From CAVTOA01 sp963736285 (GTDB taxonomy: Bacteria; Actinomycetota; Actinomycetes; Mycobacteriales; QHCE01), in assembly GCA_963736285.1 (NCBI GenBank), contig CAVTOA010000003.1, positions 868,001 to 932,000 of the forward strand: a stretch of DNA of 64,000 nucleotides. The letters run 5' to 3'. Position numbers and translations under genes: made by a program. This document shows positions 57,166 through 64,000 of the stretch, in pieces (the first letter of the stretch is position 1; every line of letters begins with the position of its first letter). The notes beneath the pieces were generated by a model. The model did not search any database. It saw only the letters and a program-made list of their open reading frames with translations, and was not told the DNA's origin.

Positions 57166-57354
57166 ATGGGGCGCGGCCGTGCCAAGGCCAAGCAGACGAA
57201 GGTCGCTCGTGAGCTGAAATATAGCTCCCCCCAGACAGACCTCGATGCTCTACAGCGCGAGCTCTCTGGTGGTTCTTCGAACGAGCAAGACGATTATGAG
57301 AGTACGCGTGATGGTTATGACGATTATGACGAGTGGGATCGCCGCGGTCGTTGA
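57166..57354 (+). CDS. DUF3073 family protein
   Basis: The 62-residue protein begins GRGRAKAKQTKVARELKYSS, the signature of DUF3073, and has an acidic C-terminal tail rich in Asp, Tyr and Glu ending DEWDRRGR. The start ATG 57166 has CGAGGGG about 10 bases upstream. It is conserved between vdh and purM in streptomycetes and has no known function; its basic head and acidic tail suggest binding to RNA or ribosomes, which is inference. The gene is intact. Confidence 0.9.
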   Translation: MGRGRAKAKQTKVARELKYSSPQTDLDALQRELSGGSSNEQDDYESTRDGYDDYDEWDRRGR

Positions 57355-57417
57355 GTTTGTTGGTCGGAAAACGGGTATTGCGGGTCACGAGTCCTTGTAA
57401 TCAATAGGGGTGAAGTG

Positions 57418-57741
57418 ATGACCGTGACGGCAACAACGACCAGCGCTCGTATTTTTCCGATTGCTGATCAATTTCCGCTCATGAGCAAGTGGAACAGCGA
57501 TGCAGAGGAGCAAACCGAACCCCGATCGGCGGTCAGCCGACCTTTCGGGCTTCGGTTTGCCACCACAGTCAAAGACAGGATTGAGCTAGACCTGTCCGAG
57601 GTCGGCTACGACGACGAACGGCAAATAGGTTTCGTCCGTCAAGGTTCCGCGTGCATTCCGCTTGCCCACACCGCCTTGGGCAGAACTACCACCGTTACGG
57701 GCCCGGTTGGGCGACCTAGCTACGACGAGATCCTCGACTAG
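57418..57741 (+). CDS. tgmA: ATP-grasp-modified RiPP precursor (graspetide, TgmA-like)
   Basis: The 107-residue product has the hallmarks of actinobacterial graspetide precursors: a leader with RIFPIADQFPLMSKWN and the recognition element RPFGLRFATTVKDRIELDLS, then VGYDDERQIGFVRQG. The C-terminal core is HTALGRTTTVTGPVGRPSYD plus EILD. Thr/Ser residues would be joined to Asp/Glu side chains by the ATP-grasp enzyme. The core differs from the common TxTxTASxDR-type repeats. ATG 57418 follows AGGGG at 7 bases. The maturase starts 10 bp after its stop, so they are co-translated. Confidence 0.82.
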   Translation: MTVTATTTSARIFPIADQFPLMSKWNSDAEEQTEPRSAVSRPFGLRFATTVKDRIELDLSEVGYDDERQIGFVRQGSACIPLAHTALGRTTTVTGPVGRPSYDEILD

Positions 57742-57751
57742 GGAGATGGCG

Positions 57752-58711
57752 GTGGATGGCGGCGCGGTACTTGTGCTCACCGCTCGTTTCGATCCCACCG
57801 CGGACTTGGTGGTCGAGGAGCTGACCGCCCGCAATGTGGCGGTTTTTCGTTGTGACAGTGGGGATTTCCCAACCCGACTTCAGTTAAGCGCTGAGCTAAG
57901 TGGAGAGTGGTCTGGGAAGCTGTCTTCTCCGGCTCGATCGCTAGATTTAGGGCTCGTCCGATCCGCGTACTATCGCCGCCCGTCCGCCTTTCGCATGCCA
58001 CTCGATATCGCCCCACACGACGAATCGTGGGCAACTACCCAAGCACGGCTAGGGTTTGGCGGAGTGCTCGCGGCCGTCCCCCGGTGGTTGAACCATCCCG
58101 CTCGCATCGGATCAGCGGGGTACAAGCCTGTGCAGCTCTCTGAGGCGATTAAGGCGGGCCTCGCCGTACCGCGCACGTTGTTTACCAATGACCCGGCAGC
58201 GGCACGAGATTTCGCGGCCGACGTGGGTGCCGTGGTGTACAAGCCACTCGCGGGAAACGCCGGTGACGACCACGGGCAGCCGCTCGTCATTTACACCACA
58301 GACGTGTCTGGCAGCGACCTATCCGATCCGAGTATCGCCAGCACAGTCCATTTATTTCAGCAGCGCATTGTCAAAGAGTATGAGGTGCGGTTAACGGTCA
58401 TCGATGCGCAGTTTTTTGCTGCTCGCATCACCACTCGGTCGCCCGATGCACCGCTTGATTGGCGCGCCGATGTCCAGTCGTTGGAGTACACACTCATCGA
58501 GACACCGTCGCATATTCGAACGAGCGTGTCAGACCTCATGCGACGCTTGGGACTGCGGTTTGGTGCGCTGGACTTCGCGGTGACACCAGAAGGCGAATGG
58601 GTCTTCTTTGAAATCAACCCGAACGGACAGTGGGGTTGGATTCAGCAAGCGACCGGTGCGCCGCTAGCGGCAACCATCGCCCAGGCGTTGATGCCAGAGC
58701 CGGAGCATTAA
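57752..58711 (+). CDS. tgmB: ATP-grasp graspetide maturase (TgmB-like)
   Basis: The ~319 residues have an N-terminal pre-ATP-grasp fold (AVLVLTARFDPTADLVVEEL) and the ATP-binding domain with GAVVYKPLAGNAGDD, LFQQRIVKEYEVRLTVIDAQ and metal-ligand end VFFEINPNGQWGWIQQATGA. That last block is diagnostic for graspetide ligases. It makes ester or amide links between side chains of the precursor. GTG 57752 is preferred over ATG 57746 because GGGAG is 6 bases before it. No protease, transporter or methyltransferase lies next to it, so export of the product is unexplained. It converges on purM. Confidence 0.86.
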   Translation: MDGGAVLVLTARFDPTADLVVEELTARNVAVFRCDSGDFPTRLQLSAELSGEWSGKLSSPARSLDLGLVRSAYYRRPSAFRMPLDIAPHDESWATTQARLGFGGVLAAVPRWLNHPARIGSAGYKPVQLSEAIKAGLAVPRTLFTNDPAAARDFAADVGAVVYKPLAGNAGDDHGQPLVIYTTDVSGSDLSDPSIASTVHLFQQRIVKEYEVRLTVIDAQFFAARITTRSPDAPLDWRADVQSLEYTLIETPSHIRTSVSDLMRRLGLRFGALDFAVTPEGEWVFFEINPNGQWGWIQQATGAPLAATIAQALMPEPEH

Positions 58712-58745
58712 TGGGCGCATTACCGGCAGAGCCCGCACTAGTCAG

Positions 58746-59891
58746 CTATTTGGCGTATGAGCTGACCATGCGTACCTGACCGTCGCCTCTCGTGACCTCG
58801 CCGAGCACCCAGGCGTCGACATGCCGCGCCGCCAAGACGCTAAGCGTGCGGCGGGTAGCCGAGGCGGGAATGACCGCGACCATGCCCACACCCATATTGA
58901 GCGTGGTCTCCAAGTCGGATTGCTCGATGCCGCCCGTATGCTGCACCAAGCCAAAAATCGGCTGTGGCGTCCACGAGGAACGGTCGACGACCGCGTCAGC
59001 ATTTTCCGGCAGAACCCGGTTTAGATTGCCGGGGATGCCACCACCCGTGATGTGCGCGAACGCATGGATCTCCACCTCGTCGATCAATGCCCGGCAGTCC
59101 CGGGCATAGATCGTGGTGGGGGTAAGGAGTTCTTCACCGAGGGCCCGCTGGTTCCCCAGCTCGTCGATGGTCTGGTCGAGACCCATGCCCGCCTGCTCCA
59201 ACAAGACCTTACGTACCAACGAGAAACCGTTGGAGTGCAGACCAGACGCGCGCATTGCGATCAGTACGTCGCCAACCTGAACCCGTTGTGCACCCAGCAA
59301 GAGATCGGCTTCGACTACGCCGACCCCGGTCGCCGAGATGTCGTATTCGTCCTCACTGAGCACCGCTGGGTGTTCGGCGATCTCGCCGCCGATCAGGGCG
59401 CAACCGGCCCAACGGCAGCCATCGCTGATGCCGCCGACGATGCGGGCGACCTTTTCGGGAACGACTTTTCCGCACGCCAAATAGTCCAGCAAAAACAACG
59501 GCTCGGCCCCGCAGACCGCCAGGTCGTCGACGACCATCGCGACCAAGTCGATTCCGACGGTGTCGTGAATGCCCATTTTTTGAGCAATGACTAGCTTGGT
59601 GCCGACCCCATCGGTAGAGGAAGCCAAGAGCGGTTTGGTGTATTTCTCGGTGTCGAGAGCGAATAGGCCGGCAAAGCCGCCCAGGCCGCCAATGACTTCG
59701 GGGCGAAAAGTCTTGCGGGCCTGCGGCTTGATCAGCTCCACCGCGCGGTCGCCAGCGGCGATGTTGACTCCAGCCGCACTGTAGGCAGCACCAATCGTGG
59801 TGGGCATGGGCGCGTCGGTTGCGTGGGCAGCCTTGACGGGGCTGTCGGCAACGCTGCTGTCGTCATTAGCTTTGGCGATCAGGTCGCTCAC
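58746..59891 (-). CDS. purM: Phosphoribosylformylglycinamidine cyclo-ligase
   Basis: The 381 residues include the PurM domain AIR-synthase core: YSAAGVNIAAGDRAVELIKP, LLASSTDGVGTKLVIAQKMG, and GIDLVAMVVDDLAVCGAEPL, the ATP-binding face. The end AFAHITGGGIPGNLNRVLPE is also conserved. It closes the imidazole ring, turning FGAM to AIR, in purine synthesis. The N-terminus is about 30 residues longer than usual (SDLIAKANDDSSVADSPVKA), starting at 59891; an internal ATG in PMPTTIGAAYS is an alternative. It follows purF by 59 bp on the same strand. Confidence 0.93.
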   Translation of the reverse strand: MSDLIAKANDDSSVADSPVKAAHATDAPMPTTIGAAYSAAGVNIAAGDRAVELIKPQARKTFRPEVIGGLGGFAGLFALDTEKYTKPLLASSTDGVGTKLVIAQKMGIHDTVGIDLVAMVVDDLAVCGAEPLFLLDYLACGKVVPEKVARIVGGISDGCRWAGCALIGGEIAEHPAVLSEDEYDISATGVGVVEADLLLGAQRVQVGDVLIAMRASGLHSNGFSLVRKVLLEQAGMGLDQTIDELGNQRALGEELLTPTTIYARDCRALIDEVEIHAFAHITGGGIPGNLNRVLPENADAVVDRSSWTPQPIFGLVQHTGGIEQSDLETTLNMGVGMVAVIPASATRRTLSVLAARHVDAWVLGEVTRGDGQVRMVSSYAK

Positions 59892-59950
59892 GACCGGTCC
59901 CTTCCTGGGGGTGAAAAGCGTAAATGTGCACGTTGTGCCTGCACGAGGTT

Positions 59951-61474
59951 CTAGGTAATGCGCATGGGTTCGGTGGTGGTCTCCATTGACGAGATCTCCG
60001 GCAACGTGGTCGGCGTGCTGTGCGGGGCGGTGGACTCAAGCACATGCTTACCTAGCGCCGCCGATACGTCTATGGGGTAGACGCCATCGAAACACGCTCG
60101 ACACAACCGAGACTTGGGCTGCTCGGTAGCCGCGACCAGGCCATCCAAGGAGATATACGCCAAGCTGTCGGCGCCAATAGAGGCGCGAATGTTGTCGATG
60201 TCGATGCCGTTCGCGATCAGTTCTGCCTTATTCGCGAAGTCGATCCCGTAGAAGCACGGCCATTTCACTGGAGGTGAGGAAATACGGACGTGGACTTCGA
60301 GCGCGCCGGCCTCGCGGAGCATGCGGACGAGTGCCCGCTGTGTATTGCCTCGCACAATGGAGTCGTCGACGACCACTAACCGCTTGCCGCGAATGACATC
60401 GCGCAACGGATTGAGTTTCAGGCGGATCCCCAGCTGGCGAATGCTCTGGGATGGCTGGATGAAAGTGCGCCCCACATAAGCGTTTTTGACAAGTCCAAGC
60501 CCGTACGGGATGCCGCTTTCCTGTGCGAATCCGACCGCGGCAGGCGTGCCCGACTCTGGTACGGGAATGACGAGGTCGGCTTCGACCGGTTGCTCTTGCG
60601 CCAAGCCGCGTCCCACTTGGACTCGGGTGGCGTGGACGCTTCTCCCAGCGATTGTGGTGTCCGGGCGGGCCAGATACACGTACTCGAAAATGCATCCCTT
60701 GGGTTCGGGAGCCGCGAAACGCTCGGACCGCAGTCCGTTCTCGTCAATGGCCAGGAGCTCGCCGGGTTCTACCTCCCGGACAAAGGAGGCGCCCACAATG
60801 TCGAGTGCTGCGGTCTCGCTGGCGACGACCCATCCACGTTCTAGCCTGCCCAGCGACAATGGCCGCACCCCATTAGCATCGCGAGCGGCGTAGAGCGTGG
60901 TTTCGTCCATAAACACGAAGCTGAACGCGCCACGTATTGTCGGCAACAGTTTGAGGGCTGCGGCCTGTAGTGATATGTCGGACTCGGCAGCGAGGAGGCT
61001 CGCGACCAGGGCTGTATCGCTGGTGCTTGCCACGCTGGAACTAGCAACGCCACGGCACTCTACCTCGGCCGCGAGCTCAGACGTGTTTACTAGATTGCCG
61101 TTGTGTGCAAGCGCGACAGTGACACCGTCCGGAGTGGACCGCAGTGTGGGTTGGGAATTCTCCCAGGTAGGCCCGCCAGTGGTGGAGTAGCGGGTGTGTC
61201 CGATCGCGATGTCGCCCTGCAACGATGCCAGAGTAGCCTCGTCAAAGACCTGTGAGACCAGACCAAGCTCTTTATAAACCACAAGCCGTGACCGGTCGCT
61301 AATCGCAATACCGGCGGCCTCTTGGCCACGGTGTTGTAGCGCGTACAAACCGAAGTAGGTGAGCTTAGCTACCTCTTCGCCGGGGGCCCATACACCGAAA
61401 ACGCCACAAGCGTCTTGTGGGCCCTTGTCGTGGGGGTCAATGTCGTGCGTGAGTTTGCCGTCGCCTCTGGGCAC
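59951..61474 (-). CDS. purF: Amidophosphoribosyltransferase
   Basis: The 507-residue enzyme starts at GTG 61474 and has a short propeptide ending in DACGVFGVWAPGEEVAKLTY, whose Cys becomes the N-terminal nucleophile. The glutaminase domain shows HTRYSTTGGPTWENSQP and ALAHNGNLVN; the phosphoribosyltransferase domain shows VVVDDSIVRGNTQRALVRML, the PRPP loop. It makes phosphoribosylamine from PRPP and glutamine, the first step of purine synthesis. I chose 61474 over longer in-frame starts because the 67 residues before it are not PurF-like. The ribosome site AGG is weak. Confidence 0.93.
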   Translation of the reverse strand: MPRGDGKLTHDIDPHDKGPQDACGVFGVWAPGEEVAKLTYFGLYALQHRGQEAAGIAISDRSRLVVYKELGLVSQVFDEATLASLQGDIAIGHTRYSTTGGPTWENSQPTLRSTPDGVTVALAHNGNLVNTSELAAEVECRGVASSSVASTSDTALVASLLAAESDISLQAAALKLLPTIRGAFSFVFMDETTLYAARDANGVRPLSLGRLERGWVVASETAALDIVGASFVREVEPGELLAIDENGLRSERFAAPEPKGCIFEYVYLARPDTTIAGRSVHATRVQVGRGLAQEQPVEADLVIPVPESGTPAAVGFAQESGIPYGLGLVKNAYVGRTFIQPSQSIRQLGIRLKLNPLRDVIRGKRLVVVDDSIVRGNTQRALVRMLREAGALEVHVRISSPPVKWPCFYGIDFANKAELIANGIDIDNIRASIGADSLAYISLDGLVAATEQPKSRLCRACFDGVYPIDVSAALGKHVLESTAPHSTPTTLPEISSMETTTEPMRIT

Positions 61475-61891
61475 GGAACCTAGTCTAGTTGACGCCAGTA
61501 ATTCGAATGCATTGCCGTTGGGTAACGGGTGCAACGGTCTCCTGCCGCGCCCGGAGACTGTGTCCTGATAGGTCGCACCCCCGCGAGCGTGTGCGCCGCG
61601 CCTGGGGTTGCGTGGTCGCACCTTCTGGGGTTTCATGTCCCGCATGAATGCGCCGCACGTCGTGAGCCCCGTCATGGATGCCGCTCCCGCTGTCGTGCCT
61701 ACGTGCTGTGCGCCATGTACTCACATCGACATGTGTTGTTGTCGCTAAATCTTGGCGATCTTTCATTTTGCTTAGGCGGCTAGCTGTCCGCTCGGTCGCG
61801 ACTAATAGCTGAGCGCGCTGAATTCTTGCGTTCTCGCTTCCCTGCTCTTTGTCCGTTGCCAGCAATGGTGGCGATGCCACGGGAATCACAC
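61475..61891. promoter_or_regulatory. Divergent upstream region of purF
   Basis: A 417-bp stretch between purF and the next plus-strand gene. Frames here continue the purF frame upstream or overlap it; none looks like a real gene. It should carry the purF promoter. I see no PurR-like or guanine-riboswitch consensus. Confidence 0.4.
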
Positions 61892-62533
61892 ATGAGCCTT
61901 GTTCTTAACCGTTCCGCTGTCGTATCTTCTGCCACGTATCCCCTGGCCGCGGCCTATCTTGCGCAGCTGCCGGATGCTCAACGAGAGACCGTCAGGCGCG
62001 CGCTGGCAACACTAGAGTCAGCCGATCAGCACCAGTTGTGGGGTCTATTCGACATGCTGGCACGCCGAGCCTGCCGGGAACGGGAACTGTTGGAGACATA
62101 TCTTTTCGCCCCGTCACGGTGGGGGATTACCGCCCTACACCGGATGGCAACCGACTTGGCGCACCCTGGTCTGCGTCATCTAGGCCCGACATTAGGTAGT
62201 GCGCGGACACTTACGTGGCTGCTGTATCGAGAGGCCATTCAACAGTCCGATGTGTGGTTGATGAGCGTGCCCGCGGGCTTTCGTGGCCGGATTAATGCGG
62301 GAAGGAGTTCAGTGGTGGCGAGGGTGTTGACCGGCCGGGGCATTCGGTTCACTCACTCTGGTCGGCTGGAAAACCGTCAGTTTTCCGACCGTGCCGCTGC
62401 CGATCTGCCAGGTGCCAACACATGGCTGCACGTGAGCAAAGAGTCCGCCGTGACCGCACTGCTGGTCGCGTCACCAGCCCTAGCACCTCAACACGGCGGT
62501 GATTGGCTCACGCCGCTAAGCCAGTGGCAGTAG
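61892..62533 (+). CDS. Unknown protein between purF and the sterol-carrier gene
   Basis: I do not recognise the family of this ~213-residue protein. It is helical in its first half ([20 protein letters not shown], then [20 protein letters not shown]) and rich in Arg and Leu, with a mixed second half containing [20 protein letters not shown] and [17 protein letters not shown]. There is no signal peptide or membrane helix. I chose ATG 61892 with GGGAA upstream; earlier in-frame ATGs (61865, 61874) are possible. The end overlaps the sterol-carrier-like gene by 18 bases. It has normal codon use for this region. Confidence 0.6.
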   Translation: MSLVLNRSAVVSSATYPLAAAYLAQLPDAQRETVRRALATLESADQHQLWGLFDMLARRACRERELLETYLFAPSRWGITALHRMATDLAHPGLRHLGPTLGSARTLTWLLYREAIQQSDVWLMSVPAGFRGRINAGRSSVVARVLTGRGIRFTHSGRLENRQFSDRAAADLPGANTWLHVSKESAVTALLVASPALAPQHGGDWLTPLSQWQ

Positions 62534-62881
62534 CAGCGAGAGATTAGCGAGGACTCCGCTGGCGGTGACCCTGCCGTCAGCTACCGCGTCCGCCCAATGC
62601 ACCTGCCCAGTGCCGAGCTCGATCCAAGTACGAGCGTCGGTTTCGATTACGTTTGGCGGTGTACCTCGAGTGTGCTGAGGACCGCCCGAAGCAGCTCCAC
62701 ATTGGACGGCGCCATATGGCGGAACCCGAACCTCGATGGAACGCCCCGGTGCTCGTTGAGCCAGCGCTGTGAGCAGGTGTAACACGGCGCGCTGCAGCAG
62801 CGCCGGTGCGGGGTCGGTGCTGGCGGCAAAAGCCGCCAGCACCGCATCCACCGCCGTAGAGTCGTTGACTGCCCGAACCAT
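62516..62881 (-). CDS. Sterol-carrier-like protein (SCP2-related)
   Basis: The ~121-residue protein matches the small actinobacterial 'sterol carrier family protein': a helix-rich N-terminus followed by [20 protein letters not shown], then [20 protein letters not shown] and [12 protein letters not shown]. The strand pattern is that of the SCP2 lipid-binding fold. It probably binds a hydrophobic ligand; none is known. ATG 62881 is chosen because GGAGG is 9 bases upstream, while GTG 62887 is too close to it. It lies between purL and purF in the same direction, as in streptomycetes. Confidence 0.8.
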   Translation of the reverse strand: MVRAVNDSTAVDAVLAAFAASTDPAPALLQRAVLHLLTALAQRAPGRSIEVRVPPYGAVQCGAASGGPQHTRGTPPNVIETDARTWIELGTGQVHWADAVADGRVTASGVLANLSLLLPLA

Positions 62882-62949
62882 CCGCACGTACCTCCGCTGC
62901 GTCGAGCTAGACCACGTCGAGCCAGACCATAGAAACCGTTGTGGTGGTG

Positions 62950-64000
62950 CTACTCGGCCGAACCAAACAGAGCGGGCAAAGTCTGCTGATGCGCCTGCCT
63001 AAGTTCCGACAATGGCACGACGAACTGGCCTTCTACCTCCAGCGTCCTTTGCACGCTGTCCACCACGCCTAATGGTGTTACCGGGACTCCGCGCGTTTCG
63101 CAGATCTGGGTAAAGCGCCGCGCGTTTTCTGGAGGCATGGCAACCAGGGTTCGAGCTGTCGATTCGCTGAACAGCCAGACAAACGGATCGGTGCCTGCCG
63201 GCAGGCACACCGTGGCGCCGATGTTATTACGCAAGACCGTCTCTGCGAGCGTCTGCGCCAGGCCACCGTCGGAAATATCGTGTGCGGCGGTCAGCAGACC
63301 CTCGTGAGAAGCGGCGAGCATGACATCGGCCAATGCTCGCTCCGCGGCGAAGTCGACTCGCGGTGGCTGACCACCGGCGTGCCCATGTACCACCCAGGCC
63401 CATTCCGAACCCGAAAGTTCTTCGCGTACCTCGCCCAACAACATGAGAGTGTCACCGTGGTTCCGCAAACCCATCGGGGTTCGTTGGGCAACGTTGTCGA
63501 TTACCCCCAGCACCCCAATGACAGGCGTGGGGTTGATGGCTGTGGTGTCAGTCTGGTTGTAAAAGCTGACGTTTCCGCCGGTCACTGGCGTGCCAAGCTC
63601 CAGGCAGCCGTCGGCCAAACCGCGTGTGGCCTCCGCGAATTGCCACATCACGGCGGGATCCTCAGGACTCCCAAAATTGAGGCAATTGGTTACGGCGATG
63701 GGACGCGCACCGGTGACCGCGACGTTGCGATACGCCTCTGCCAAGGCGAGCTGGGCGCCGAGATAAGGATCGAGCCGGGCATAGCGACCGTTCCCGTCGG
63801 TGGCGAGCGCGATGCCACGTCCGGTCTGCTCACTGAGTCGAATGACTCCAGCGTCTTCGGGTTGAGCCAAGACCGTGTTGCCCATCACGTAGTGGTCGTA
63901 CTGCTCCGTGACCCACTGACGGCTGCACAGATTTGGGCTAGCGATGAGCCGAAGCATGGTCTCGCGAAGTTCATCCGAGGTGGACGGACGAGTCAGTGTC
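62950..64000 (-). CDS. purL: Phosphoribosylformylglycinamidine synthase subunit PurL, 5' part cut by window edge
   Basis: The visible C-terminal 349 residues continue in frame to the window's edge (the last ones are [20 protein letters not shown]). They carry [55 protein letters not shown] and [18 protein letters not shown], all PurL. It converts FGAR plus glutamine-derived ammonia into FGAM, working with PurQ and PurS. The start is beyond 64000. The gene is intact as far as seen, in contrast to purD and purB at the other end of the window. Confidence 0.93.
   Translation of the reverse strand, partial: TLTRPSTSDELRETMLRLIASPNLCSRQWVTEQYDHYVMGNTVLAQPEDAGVIRLSEQTGRGIALATDGNGRYARLDPYLGAQLALAEAYRNVAVTGARPIAVTNCLNFGSPEDPAVMWQFAEATRGLADGCLELGTPVTGGNVSFYNQTDTTAINPTPVIGVLGVIDNVAQRTPMGLRNHGDTLMLLGEVREELSGSEWAWVVHGHAGGQPPRVDFAAERALADVMLAASHEGLLTAAHDISDGGLAQTLAETVLRNNIGATVCLPAGTDPFVWLFSESTARTLVAMPPENARRFTQICETRGVPVTPLGVVDSVQRTLEVEGQFVVPLSELRQAHQQTLPALFGSAE

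Overview
The window is from a high- to moderate-GC actinomycete, probably a filamentous or sporulating relative of Streptomyces. The best evidence is the right-hand block, which keeps an order I know from streptomycetes: purL, a sterol-carrier-like gene, purF, purM, a DUF3073 gene, valine dehydrogenase and bldC. GTG starts, ATGA stop/start overlaps and purine-pathway neighbours also fit. I cannot place it below that level.

Layout. 0-7.9 kb: a YoeB toxin tail cut by the edge, tyrA, frameshifted purD and purB, a RutE-like nitroreductase, a DEDDh exonuclease, gabD, a small membrane protein and an HhH nuclease-like protein. 7.9-10 kb is accessory: a HigBA toxin-antitoxin pair between two ~100-bp palindromic repeats, a VanX-like dipeptidase whose C-terminus runs into one repeat, and a TnpB tail inside a broken acetyltransferase. 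10-27 kb is a Wzx/Wzy-type capsule or exopolysaccharide locus: nucleotide-sugar dehydrogenase, phosphoglycosyl transferase, FnlB/CapF- and FnlC-like enzymes of UDP-L-FucNAc synthesis, five glycosyltransferases, flippase, polymerase, two FkbM methyltransferases, a fused Wzz/tyrosine autokinase and a low-molecular-weight tyrosine phosphatase. 27-38.3 kb looks like a low-oxygen or dormancy energy block: PfkB-type kinase, phosphoketolase, acetate kinase, universal stress protein, a P1B-5 ATPase with a hemerythrin tail, and a P2-type ATPase. 38.3-46.1 kb is eroded accessory DNA with four tRNAs (Phe, Asp, Glu, Lys), a truncated type VII-secreted toxin head, a dead integrase beside tRNA-Lys, a truncated IS5-like transposase, a RelBE-like pair and a UvrA-like pseudogene missing both P-loops.

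48.5-55 kb holds the most novel unit: five minus-strand genes between two hairpin terminators, encoding a J-like/TPR membrane protein, an Hsp70 without its lid, a small helical protein, an FtsK/SpoIIIE-type three-domain ATPase and a coiled-coil protein with a C-terminal anchor. I read it as a chaperone-coupled motor at the membrane whose substrate is unknown. Next to it, a graspetide-type RiPP pair (precursor and ATP-grasp maturase) sits between the DUF3073 gene and purM.

Frameshifts are very uneven. 1.2-3.1, 10-24 and 28.4-33 kb carry many +/-1 shifts, even in normally essential genes, while 33.5-38.3 and 46-64 kb are almost clean. Many of the shifted genes still read as complete proteins once frames are joined, so local sequence error is the first explanation; real decay is certain only where blocks of sequence are missing.
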